A DNA stretch of 62,094 nucleotides from Myxococcota bacterium (GTDB lineage: Bacteria; Myxococcota_A; Bradymonadia; UBA7976; UBA1532): positions 5,143-67,236 of the forward strand of contig JAKLJY010000034.1 in the NCBI GenBank assembly GCA_023150895.1, read 5' to 3'. Shown piece after piece: positions 44,874 through 53,042 of this stretch; the first letter of the stretch is position 1; every line of letters starts with the position of its first letter. The notes under the pieces were generated by a model that saw only the letters and a list, made by a program, of their open reading frames with translations, did not search any database and had not been told where the DNA came from. Made by a program: the position numbers and the translations under genes.

Positions 44874-47441
44874 CCCCCGCAGCTCGCGCAGCGCGATGAG
44901 CGGCCCCTCGCGGTCGTCGAGGTCGCGCAGGTCGACGTGCCCCTCGACCACCCACATGTTGTCGCCGACGTTGTCGCAGAGCACCTGTCGCACCCGCCAC
45001 TGGCGGTCCGGCTGCGTCTCGACGCGCGTGTTGGCGTGGTGGCGGGCCTGCGTGTCGAAGACCACGAAGTCGTACTGCGCGTAGAACGCCCGCATCGTGT
45101 CTTCGAGGCGTGCGGGGGTCCACGGCGCGTCGCCCGTCTGCTCGCTGTCGTCGCGCAGACACAGCGCGGCCTCCTCGTAGTCGAGGCGCGAGAGGGCGCG
45201 CACGAAGGCGTGCATCTCGGCGCGCAGGCGGGCCAGGAACGCCTTCTTGTCGGTCGTGACGTCCTTGGGTTTCGGGGGGGGCAGCGCAAGCTCCGGCCCG
45301 GGCAGGACCTCGTCGCGCCCCCCTTCGACCATGTCCTGCCAGAATTGAAGCAGGCTGTTGTCGGCGCGCTCGAGCGTAGACCGCAGGTAGCCCTCGATCT
45401 CGTACAGCTCGTCCGTCTTGCACGCCTCCGGGATGGCCTGCACCAGAACTTTGTAGACCTGGCTGAGATGCCGCAGGAGCACGCCCTCGCTGGCCTGCAG
45501 CCCGAAGTCCTGCGTCCATTCGTTGAACGAGGCGAACTGCAGATACATGTCCCGCGCGACGGATTTGGGGCGCAGCTCGCCGACGCGCACCCATGGATTC
45601 TCCGCCGCGTACTCTTCGAAACGGGCGAAGACGAGCTCCTTGTCGGGCTGCGGCCAGGAGATCTTCTCGATGGCTTCCTGTCGTTGCTCGTACTCCACGC
45701 CCGCGGCCTTCAGCTCCAGCAGCGCGTCGCGGCGGGCCTTGTCCTGCTGACGGAAGAGCACGACGTTGGGGTCCTCGAGGATGGCCTCGGCGAACGTGAG
45801 CAGCCAGATGGCGTAGTCGGGGTGGTTCTGCGGCAGGCGCCCGGCGGTGTCGTACAAGAAGAGCGACAGCGAGTGATGGAGCGAGAAGTCGCGCTGCAGC
45901 TCGCGGCTGACGCGGGCGAACGAGGCGCGATCGTGCGCCTTGCGTTTGATCTCCACGACGCCCGCGTCGAGCAGCAGGCGAAACAGGCGCTTGGCCTCGC
46001 GGCGCAGGCGGGCCTTCTGTGCGTCGCTCTCGTGACAGGCGTCGATGAGTTCGACGAGCGCACCATACCCGCCGTGCCGGTCGACGGCCGCGCGGGGCCG
46101 CTGCAGCAGGTTCAGCACCATGCCGAAGTCCACCCGGAACCGCGACGTCAGCGGCTCCGGGCTCTTTGCGATGAGTTCCCGAAACACCTTCTCGTCCCAG
46201 TGCACAAAGCCCTTCTCCGGGGGCTTCTTGCGCACGATTTTCTTCATCTTCTGCGGATCGCCGGCCGCCCGTCGCTCCATGCGCCGGTTCTCGATGATGT
46301 GTTCGGGCGCCTGACAGACCACCCAGCCCTGATCGTCGAAGCCCTTGCGACCGGCGCGCCCGGCCGTCTGATGGAAATCGCGGACGCTGAGCAGGCGTGT
46401 CTTCTGCCCGTCGAACTTGCACAACGCAGTGAAAACGACCGTTCGCAGGGGGATGTTGATGCCGACGGCGAGGGTGTCGGTGCCGAAGATGAGCTTGAGC
46501 AGGCCTTTCTGGGCGAGCTGCTCGACGACGAGCCGGTACTTCGGCAGCAGTCCGGCGTGATGCAGCCCGATGCCCTGCCGGAGAAAGCGCGAGACGTCCT
46601 TGCCGTAGGGCGTGTCGAACCGGAAACCGCGCAGCGCCTCGGCGATGGCGGCCTTCTCCTCTTTGGTCGTGAGGTTCAGGCTCGTGAAGTTCTGCGCCTG
46701 CTCGGCGCACTCTCGCTGCGTGAACGCAACGACGTAGATGGGCGCGCGTTGCCGATGACACAGATCGAGCACCGTGTCCTGCAGGGGCTCTTCGCTGTAT
46801 TCGAACGTCAGCGGGACCGGGCGCTTGACCGCCTTGACGAGGGTGACCGGGCGGCGGGTGCGCTTTTCGAGCCGGGCGCTGAGGTCTCGCGTATCGCCGA
46901 GCGTCGCGGACATCAGCATGAAGACCGTGTGGGGCAGGGCGAGCAGGGGCAGCTGCCAGGCCATGCCGCGCTCGCGATCGGCGTAGTAGTGGAACTCGTC
47001 GAGGATGGCGTAGTGGACCCCCGCGAGGTCCCCTTCACTCAGCGCGATGGTCGCGAGCACCTCGGCGGTGCAACAGATGATCGGCGCGTCGCGGTTGATG
47101 GCCGCGTCGCCCGTCATCATGCCGACGTTCTCGGCCCCGAAGTGCCGGCAGAGATCGAAGAACTTCTCGCTGACGAGCGCCTTGATGGGCGAGGTGTAGA
47201 ACGACCGCTTGCCGAGCGCGAACGCCCGGAAGTGCATCGCCAGCGCCACCATCGACTTGCCCGAGCCCGTCGGCGTGTTCAGGATGACATGGCGGTCGGC
47301 CATGATCTCCAGGATGGCCTCTTCCTGGTGGTCGTAGAGCGTGTAGCCCGCGTCCCCGGCCCAGGTGAGAAACGTGGTCAGCAGCGTGTCGGCGTCGCGG
47401 GGCGTGTCCGGCGACAGCCGCTCGTGGAGGGGGGTCTTCAT
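44871..47441 (-). CDS. DEAD/DEAH-box superfamily 2 helicase with DUF3516-type C-terminus
   Basis: 856 residues. The SF2 motifs are intact: Walker A TPTGSGKSM (motif I), TSPIKALVSEK, motif II ILDEFHYY (DEFH rather than DEAH/DEVH), motif III LMSATLG, and in lobe two FGTDTLAVGINIP and HQTAGRAGRKG (motif VI). This Ski2-like core takes up the first 420 residues. The remaining 430 residues match the DUF3516 class, with KMKKIVRKKPPEKGFVHWDE and NPWVRVGELRPKSVARDMYL, of unknown role. It is probably an RNA helicase acting in RNA decay or repair. It is the last gene of a minus-strand unit, with a convergent palindrome at its 3' end. Confidence 0.88.
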   Translation of the reverse strand: MKTPLHERLSPDTPRDADTLLTTFLTWAGDAGYTLYDHQEEAILEIMADRHVILNTPTGSGKSMVALAMHFRAFALGKRSFYTSPIKALVSEKFFDLCRHFGAENVGMMTGDAAINRDAPIICCTAEVLATIALSEGDLAGVHYAILDEFHYYADRERGMAWQLPLLALPHTVFMLMSATLGDTRDLSARLEKRTRRPVTLVKAVKRPVPLTFEYSEEPLQDTVLDLCHRQRAPIYVVAFTQRECAEQAQNFTSLNLTTKEEKAAIAEALRGFRFDTPYGKDVSRFLRQGIGLHHAGLLPKYRLVVEQLAQKGLLKLIFGTDTLAVGINIPLRTVVFTALCKFDGQKTRLLSVRDFHQTAGRAGRKGFDDQGWVVCQAPEHIIENRRMERRAAGDPQKMKKIVRKKPPEKGFVHWDEKVFRELIAKSPEPLTSRFRVDFGMVLNLLQRPRAAVDRHGGYGALVELIDACHESDAQKARLRREAKRLFRLLLDAGVVEIKRKAHDRASFARVSRELQRDFSLHHSLSLFLYDTAGRLPQNHPDYAIWLLTFAEAILEDPNVVLFRQQDKARRDALLELKAAGVEYEQRQEAIEKISWPQPDKELVFARFEEYAAENPWVRVGELRPKSVARDMYLQFASFNEWTQDFGLQASEGVLLRHLSQVYKVLVQAIPEACKTDELYEIEGYLRSTLERADNSLLQFWQDMVEGGRDEVLPGPELALPPPKPKDVTTDKKAFLARLRAEMHAFVRALSRLDYEEAALCLRDDSEQTGDAPWTPARLEDTMRAFYAQYDFVVFDTQARHHANTRVETQPDRQWRVRQVLCDNVGDNMWVVEGHVDLRDLDDREGPLIALRELRG

Positions 47442-47456
47442 GGGGCGGCGTGCGAC

Positions 47457-48116
47457 TCAGCTCTCGGGTTCGGCGAGCCACGCGCGCTTCTGTCGCACGA
47501 GCTCCCGCGCCGTGCCGAGCTCGTCTCGCAGGCGGCGGGCCGCTTCGCCCGCCTCGCCGCCGAGGGCGTCGAGCGTCTCGAGCCGGACCGAGATGCGCTC
47601 CAGCATCACCTCGAGGGCCTCGGCCTCCTGCACGCGCTCCTTGCGCAGGCGAATCGCCATGTCGTTGACATGGTTGTAGAGCGACTGGAACTCGTCCCCA
47701 CGCCGCAGCGGCCTCGGATGGACGGCCTCGCCCTGCGTGATGCGCTGAATGTAGCGGTCGACGACGTAGATCGGGCCGACGATGCGGTGCGTGGCCAGGA
47801 TGCCGACGACGCCGAGCAGGACGACGAGCAGGAGCCACAGGCCGACGAGCGTCATCAGGACCTTGCGGTCCTCCGCCTCGAGCTCGGCGGAGAGCTGTGC
47901 CGCCATGGCAGGATCGTCCGTCAGACCCGCCAGTTCGCTGTTCTCGCGCACCTTGTCGTAGAGCGCATACTCGGTGGCGCCGAAGACCAGGCCGCCGGCG
48001 AGCACGATCATGCCCGCGTACTTGAGCTGGAACCCGCGGTCGAGCACGAAGTTCTTGACGCTTCGCTTGTAGCGCGGGCGCGGCGTCCCTTCGGCGGTGA
48101 GGCTCCCGTCGCTCAT
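47457..48116 (-). CDS. Membrane protein with HAMP-like domain
   Basis: 219 residues. Two transmembrane segments (about 33-52 and 88-110) enclose a short periplasmic part of about 35 residues. The second helix runs into a HAMP-like linker, HRIVGPIYVVDRYIQRITQGE, with the conserved Pro and the DEFQSLYNHVNDMA second helix. The tail (about 155-215) is a coiled coil. No kinase or methyl-accepting domain follows, so the output partner is separate. It lies between the helicase (15 bases) and the HEAT-repeat protein gene (6 bases), suggesting that all three are co-transcribed. Confidence 0.75.
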   Translation of the reverse strand: MSDGSLTAEGTPRPRYKRSVKNFVLDRGFQLKYAGMIVLAGGLVFGATEYALYDKVRENSELAGLTDDPAMAAQLSAELEAEDRKVLMTLVGLWLLLVVLLGVVGILATHRIVGPIYVVDRYIQRITQGEAVHPRPLRRGDEFQSLYNHVNDMAIRLRKERVQEAEALEVMLERISVRLETLDALGGEAGEAARRLRDELGTARELVRQKRAWLAEPES

Positions 48117-48122
48117 GCTGCC

Positions 48123-48998
48123 TTACCTCACGCCTTTCAAGTAGTCGCCGAAGCCGTCGTATACCACCGGCACCAGCGCCGATACACATTCCTGGAGGTG
48201 CCCGTCGATGGCCTGGTCGCTGAGGCTGCCGCTGCCGACGTCGATCTCGGCCCGTTGCGTCGCCGAGCCGCGCAGGATGCGCTCCTTGCGCAGCTCGTAG
48301 ACGGTCTGGCCGAGCTGGCACTGGACGCGCGTCGCCCCGGCCCCCCGCTGGACGTTGGTCGCGACCTTGAGCGAGAGCGCGACACCCGGCATGCGGCCGG
48401 CCGTCACCTCGGCGCGGGGATCGGCGCCGGCCTGGGCCGATGTGGCTCCGAACTCCACCTGCCGCCCGAGGACGACCCGGGCGTCGCGGGAGGCCCGCTC
48501 GAGCATCTGGTTCTCGACGAACCGCCGCAGGCGCGCGTCGGGGCTGATGACCTCGAACTCCACGAAGACTTTTGAGACCTGGCAGGCCGACGGGCCGCCG
48601 AAGACCTCGAGCGTCCGCTCGGCCGCGCCTCGGACGAACGTGTCCGGATCGGCCCGCAGCGCGCAGATGAGCGGCACGCTCTCCCGGGCCTGGAGCTGAC
48701 CGAGGGAGGCGGCCGCCGCACCGCGGACCAGGGCGTGCTCGTCGCCGAGGGCGCGGGTGAGGGCGGCGACGCCCTGGGGGTCGCGCGTGCGCCCGAGTTC
48801 GCTGGCCGCCTTGAGCCGGACCTTGAAGTTCGGGCTGGTGAGCAGGGCCTCCGCCAGGGGGCCCGCCTCTGCGTTGCCCGGCGCGGCGAGGAGCCAGCAC
48901 GCCGCGGCGACGAGCAGGCGACACGCGACGAGTGCGCGGAAAGGGGGCGCAGAGCGGAGCACGGGCCGAAGATGGGGCGTTCGCTTTGCGACAGTCAA
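48123..48998 (-). CDS. Secreted HEAT-repeat protein
   Basis: 291 residues. The TTG at 48996-48998 is chosen because CAGGAGGGGG lies directly before it, a much better site than the TTG at 49025. An N-terminal signal sequence (ALVACRLLVAAACWLLAAPG) is followed by two or three HEAT-type repeats, KVRLKAASELGRTRDPQGVAA, LVRGAAAASLGQL and FVRGAAERTLEVFG. The C-terminal 150 residues are a beta-rich domain with a conserved-looking CQLGQTVYEL. It is probably a periplasmic scaffold. It is a neighbour of the HAMP protein and the DUF3419 protein. Confidence 0.75.
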   Translation of the reverse strand: MTVAKRTPHLRPVLRSAPPFRALVACRLLVAAACWLLAAPGNAEAGPLAEALLTSPNFKVRLKAASELGRTRDPQGVAALTRALGDEHALVRGAAAASLGQLQARESVPLICALRADPDTFVRGAAERTLEVFGGPSACQVSKVFVEFEVISPDARLRRFVENQMLERASRDARVVLGRQVEFGATSAQAGADPRAEVTAGRMPGVALSLKVATNVQRGAGATRVQCQLGQTVYELRKERILRGSATQRAEIDVGSGSLSDQAIDGHLQECVSALVPVVYDGFGDYLKGVR

Positions 48999-49028
48999 GG
49001 CCCCCTCCTGTGCCACGGGGAACAATCG

Positions 49029-50153
49029 TCAGTGGCGGCGAAGCACCCGCCGTCCGTTGCCGCCGGGGGCCCGATCGCACCCCGTCACGTAGGTCTCGAG
49101 CTCGGCGTCCCGCGCCAGCGTATCCTCCAGGGCGACCCCCTGGAGATCGGCGCCGGTGCAGAGAATGCGTGCGCCCGGCCGGGCGTGGGCGATGACCGCG
49201 CCGAGCACCCGGGCGAAGGCTTCCGAGGTCAGGGCGGCGCGGGCGCGGGTCAGCTCGAACGCGTCGAAGTTCGCACACTCGGGCGCCAACGCCGCGACGG
49301 CGTCCACCGAGACGTTCAGCGCGTCGAGGTTGGCCTTCAGCGCCGGATACCCCAGGGGGCTGAGGTGCCAGGGCAGGGCCGCCTCGACGCCTGCGTCGTT
49401 GGCGAATGCGCGCACCCACACCGGGCAGGCCGCCGGCCCCGCCTCGACGAGGCGACGCAGGGCGGCGACGGGCTCGGCGCAGGTCAGCGGGCTCGACTCG
49501 CCGTCCGCGCAGACGCGGAACTGTCCACGAACGGCGCACATGCGCAGCGCGTTCTCCCAGAACTTCCGCCCGGCGACGTACTGATCGAAGGCGGCGAGGC
49601 GGCGGGGCCGGTCCGCGAACAACAAGGCCCGATAGGCCGACTTCGGCAGGTGCGTCCGCAGCAGGTTGCGCAACAAGCGCCCTTGCGCCACGTCGGCCTC
49701 CTGGACGAAGAGGCCGCGGACGAGGGCGTCCTCGTGCCGGTCCCAGAAGGTCCGATCGGGCGCAGAGAGGTACGGGCGGACGAGCCCGTAGGTGATCGTC
49801 CGGTCGACGCGGGTGCTGCGCAGCAACCCGACGAAGCCGAGGTAGGCTTCGCGGTCGAGTCGCCGGATGGCCGCGATCTTGAGGCGCAGGACTGCAGCGG
49901 CGGCCTCCGGATCGGCCAGGGGCACCGCGTGGACCCGGTGGGCCCCGCGGGAGGTCAGCGCCAGGGCCGTCTCGCCGCCGCCATGGGCGTCGAGGGCCAG
50001 AAAACGACCCCCCGGCCCGGTCACCAGAGCGGCCACTGCGACATCGGGGTCGCAGCCGAAACCGGCGTGAATCAGGGCGGGCGTGAACTGCCAGGCGGCC
50101 AGTTCGGCCGGGACGGCGAGGGCACCGAGGCTGGAGTCGAGGCTGGAGTCCAT
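49029..50153 (-). CDS. DUF3419 (BtaA-like) protein with altered cofactor motif
   Basis: 374 residues. It follows the BtaA/DUF3419 family, which in known members transfers an aminocarboxypropyl group from S-adenosylmethionine to diacylglycerol for betaine lipids. Shared motifs are FLALDAHGGGETALAL, LRLKIAAIRRLDREAYLGFVG, YGLVRPYL, GLFVQEADVAQGRLLRNLL and FDQYVAGRKFWENALRMC. The family's acidic-DLNPAQ segment, which holds the SAM, here reads VPLADPEA, so the cofactor or reaction may differ. The ATG at 50151-50153 is preferred over an upstream start at 50225. It is the first gene of the helicase-HAMP-HEAT-DUF3419 unit. Confidence 0.72.
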   Translation of the reverse strand: MDSSLDSSLGALAVPAELAAWQFTPALIHAGFGCDPDVAVAALVTGPGGRFLALDAHGGGETALALTSRGAHRVHAVPLADPEAAAAVLRLKIAAIRRLDREAYLGFVGLLRSTRVDRTITYGLVRPYLSAPDRTFWDRHEDALVRGLFVQEADVAQGRLLRNLLRTHLPKSAYRALLFADRPRRLAAFDQYVAGRKFWENALRMCAVRGQFRVCADGESSPLTCAEPVAALRRLVEAGPAACPVWVRAFANDAGVEAALPWHLSPLGYPALKANLDALNVSVDAVAALAPECANFDAFELTRARAALTSEAFARVLGAVIAHARPGARILCTGADLQGVALEDTLARDAELETYVTGCDRAPGGNGRRVLRRH

Positions 50154-50361
50154 GTTCCATGCACCTTCGGAGTGCGGGGCGTGCGGGCTTACGGGGTTCG
50201 GCAAAGGATTCGCAGTTTCGGGCACTCGGCGTTCGGTCTCGCGCTACGGGATCCCGGGCTGCTCATTTCAACGACCGATTTCGGGGCGGAGTTCAGCCCC
50301 GGGTCATCGGACGCCGGTCGGCCCCTGCCTTGCACGCGGCGGGCCAACGGTCGGCGCCCTT

Positions 50362-50378
50362 TTGACGCGCCGCGTCAA
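50362..50378. promoter_or_regulatory. 17-bp perfect palindrome in the 50-kb gap
   Basis: TTGACGCG, a central C, then CGCGTCAA. The arms are eight bases, and the outer TTGA/TCAA are AT-rich compared with the surroundings. The spacing and symmetry fit a dimeric regulator site. It lies about 210 bases upstream of the DUF3419 start and 350 bases upstream of the cytochrome-like gene, so which gene it serves is unclear. Confidence 0.4.
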
Positions 50379-50583
50379 GATTGTCAACGGCCGTGAACGA
50401 ATCGGGATCATTCCGAGGGCGCCTCCGGGTGGCCCCCAGGCCGTCGTTCCGACGGACCGCCGCCGAATTTCGCGCGGGGGCCAGGCCGACGATAAGTCCT
50501 TGGAATCACTGGGGCGTGCTTGAACGCCCCGCGGAAAAGTGCGGTGCCGCTGAAACCGCCGGGGCGAACGCCGATCCACACAC

Positions 50584-50611
50584 TTGATCTGGAGCAAACG
50601 CTGCGTAGGCT
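50584..50611 (+). promoter_or_regulatory. Possible promoter of the cytochrome-like gene
   Basis: TTGATC at 50584-50589 and TAGGCT at 50606-50611, 16 bases apart, resemble -35 and -10 boxes for a housekeeping sigma factor and would give a leader of about 110 bases before the ATG at 50730. The -10 match is poor, so this is a guess. Confidence 0.2.
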
Positions 50612-50729
50612 GATTCGTGGCCTGCACCCCGCCCCGGGGGGCACACCGACGACCGCCGGCGTGGACGGGCACCCGTTTCCGCCCGCGGTCGGCGGGGTCG
50701 ACGACACGGAACCACGGAGGGAGACGCGC

Positions 50730-53027
50730 ATGCGCCGACGGTGGGGGGGACGACAGGACGTCCGGGTCTTCGCGATGGCACTCGCCGTCGCGGCCGGCTG
50801 CGGAGATTCAGGCGGGGACGATGCGGCGGAGGGCGCGAGCGGCGCCTCGACGGACTGCGTCTCGGATCTCGCCTTCTTCCAGCGCGAGGTCTCCGGGCCA
50901 ATCACCGAGAAGAAGTGCTTCGCCTGCCACAATGCGCAGGGCAGCGCGCGCAATTCCAAGTTCGTCCTCGCCCCGCCCGGGCAGACGGACTACCTGCGCC
51001 TGAACTTCGAGAAGCTGAAGGACATCGCCAGCTACGAGAAGGACGGCGTGTCGATCCTGCTCCTGAAGCCGACGGCGGAGGTCGCGCACGGCGGCGGCGA
51101 GCAGATCGCCCGCGACAGCGACGACTTCGCCGCCCTCGAGGGCCTGATCGCGCGCTTCAAGCAGCCGGTGACGTGCAACAGCGATCCCGGGGCAGGTCTG
51201 CTCGCCAAGGTGCGGCAACTCGACTTGCCGGCGACCCTGCGTCGCGCCGGGCTGCAGCTCGTCGGCAAGCTGCCGACCTCGGCCGAACTCGAGCAGGTCA
51301 GCCAGGGGGGCGTGCCGGCCTTCGACACCGTCCTCGAGGCCTACATGGCCGACGAGGCCTTCTATGCCGCGCTCCAGGTCTGGTTCAACGACCAGCTCCT
51401 CACGAACAAGTACCTCGGCGGCGACAACGCGACGAACCTGCTCGACGAGGAGCGCTACCCGAACCGCCGCTACTACCGCGACCTGCCCGAGGATTCGGAG
51501 GAGGGGCGCCTCGCCCGCCGGTACGCCAACGACAGCGTCGCCCGCGAGCCGCTGGCCCTCATCACGCACGTCGTCCGGGAGAACCGCTCGTTCCAGGAGA
51601 TCCTGACGGCGGACTACATCCTCGTGAACCCGTTCAGCGCCCGCGTCTACGGGGTGGACGTCGCCTTCGAAAACCCCCTCGATCCGAACGAGTGGCGGGA
51701 AGCGAAGCTGCCCGGGTACCCGCACGCCGGGCTTCTGACCTCGCCGATGTTCCTGAACCGGTACCCGACGACGGATACCAACGTGAACCGGCACCGGTCG
51801 CGCATCGTCCAGAAGCTCTTCCTGGCGACGGACGTGCTGAAGCTCGCCGACCGGCCGGTGGATCCGACGAAGATCAAGGACCACAACCCGACGATGAACA
51901 ACCCCGAGTGCTCGGTCTGCCACGCCAAGGTGGACCCCATCGCGGGCGCGTTCATGAACTGGGACGCCCAGGGGCGCTACGACCCCCGCGAGGGCGGCTG
52001 GATCGAGAGCATGCGGCCGCCGGGTTACGGGGAGCAGACGGTGCCGGCCGACGAGTGGCCGCGCTCCACGCAGTGGCTCGCCAAGCAGATCGTCGCCGAC
52101 CGCCTCTTTGCGGTCTCGGCCGTCTCGGCGGTCTACCAGGGGCTCGTCGGGCGGCCGCCCCTCGAGAATCCCACGGACGACACCGCGCCGGGGTACGCCG
52201 CGCTCGTCGAGTTCGTCGCGCTCGAGCAGGCCTTCCTCGGCGAGGTCACCGACGCCTTCATCGCCAGCGGCTACAAGCTCAAGAGCATCGTCCCGCTCAT
52301 CGTCCGCAGCCCGTTCTTCCGGGCCTACGGTGCGCAGGACCTGACCGAGGACGAGGCCGCCATCCTCGGCCCCCTCGGGACGATGAAGCTGCTCACCCCC
52401 GAACAGCTCGACGCCAAGCTCAAGGCGGTCTTCGGCATTCCGTGGCAGCGCGCCGCCAGCGAGCCCAACCAGCTCCTCGCGCGGGACCAGTATCTCTTCT
52501 TCTACGGGGGCATCGACAGCGACCAGGTGACGCGTCGCATCACGGAGCCCAACGGCATCATGGCCAACATCGGGCTGCGTCTCGCGAACGAGATGGCCTG
52601 CCTCGTGACCGCCCAGGACTTCAGCAAGCCCCTCGAAGACCGCTCGCTGTTCCCGCACGTGGACTTCGGGTACGCCCCCGAGGACCCCAACGGGTTCGAG
52701 GTCCCCGAGGCCGTCGATTCCATCAAAAAGAACATCCGCTACCTGCACTTCCGCATCCTCGGCGAGGTCCTGCCGCCGGGGGACCCGGAAATCGATCGGA
52801 CGTATCAGCTCTTCGTCGAGACGTGGCGCGAGATTCAGGCGGGCGCCCGCAACCACCAGCTGAGCCTCGACCTGCCCGGGCTCTGCCAGGCGCGCCGCGA
52901 CTGGGAGACCGGCGAGGACTACCCCAGCGAGCGACTCATCGAGAAGGACACCCGCTTCACCATCCGCGCCTGGATGGCCGTGATCGCCTATCTGACCGCC
53001 GACTGGCGTTTCCTGTACCAGCAGTGA
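50730..53027 (+). CDS. DUF1592/DUF1588-type cytochrome-like lipoprotein
   Basis: 765 residues, ATG with GGAGGGAGA at a good distance. An N-terminal signal ends in a lipobox (VAAGC). A CFACH motif near residue 63 and CSVCH near 393 look like c-type haem attachment sites. The body is the long helical region of the DUF1592/DUF1588/PSD-type proteins that occur with Planctomycete-type cytochromes, with AYMADEAFYAALQVWFND, NRSFQEILTADYILVN and IVPLIVRSPFFRAY as likely conserved blocks. It is probably an exported protein that handles electrons or an oxidised substrate. The DUF1501 gene begins 15 bases downstream, a typical pairing. Confidence 0.78.
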   Translation: MRRRWGGRQDVRVFAMALAVAAGCGDSGGDDAAEGASGASTDCVSDLAFFQREVSGPITEKKCFACHNAQGSARNSKFVLAPPGQTDYLRLNFEKLKDIASYEKDGVSILLLKPTAEVAHGGGEQIARDSDDFAALEGLIARFKQPVTCNSDPGAGLLAKVRQLDLPATLRRAGLQLVGKLPTSAELEQVSQGGVPAFDTVLEAYMADEAFYAALQVWFNDQLLTNKYLGGDNATNLLDEERYPNRRYYRDLPEDSEEGRLARRYANDSVAREPLALITHVVRENRSFQEILTADYILVNPFSARVYGVDVAFENPLDPNEWREAKLPGYPHAGLLTSPMFLNRYPTTDTNVNRHRSRIVQKLFLATDVLKLADRPVDPTKIKDHNPTMNNPECSVCHAKVDPIAGAFMNWDAQGRYDPREGGWIESMRPPGYGEQTVPADEWPRSTQWLAKQIVADRLFAVSAVSAVYQGLVGRPPLENPTDDTAPGYAALVEFVALEQAFLGEVTDAFIASGYKLKSIVPLIVRSPFFRAYGAQDLTEDEAAILGPLGTMKLLTPEQLDAKLKAVFGIPWQRAASEPNQLLARDQYLFFYGGIDSDQVTRRITEPNGIMANIGLRLANEMACLVTAQDFSKPLEDRSLFPHVDFGYAPEDPNGFEVPEAVDSIKKNIRYLHFRILGEVLPPGDPEIDRTYQLFVETWREIQAGARNHQLSLDLPGLCQARRDWETGEDYPSERLIEKDTRFTIRAWMAVIAYLTADWRFLYQQ

Positions 53028-53042
53028 GGGGAGCCTGAACCC

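Larger units (their letters stand above)
50154..50729. other. 576-base gap without a supported gene
   Basis: The longest gap in the window. It separates the DUF3419 gene from the divergent cytochrome-like gene. Six-frame readings are open over parts but show no domain, signal or good ribosome site, and an upstream extension of the cytochrome gene to 50520 is rejected in favour of the ATG at 50730. It holds a perfect 17-bp palindrome at 50362-50378 and a weak promoter-like pair (TTGATC at 50584, TAGGCT at 50606). The region therefore looks regulatory. Confidence 0.5.

Noticed and set aside
44937-48575. 1212-residue open frame on the plus strand
   Set aside because: It is antisense to the DUF3516 helicase and its neighbours; no domain can be recognised.
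50520-50729. Longer start for the cytochrome-like lipoprotein
   Set aside because: It would put 70 residues without signal features before the signal peptide; the ATG at 50730 has a strong ribosome site.
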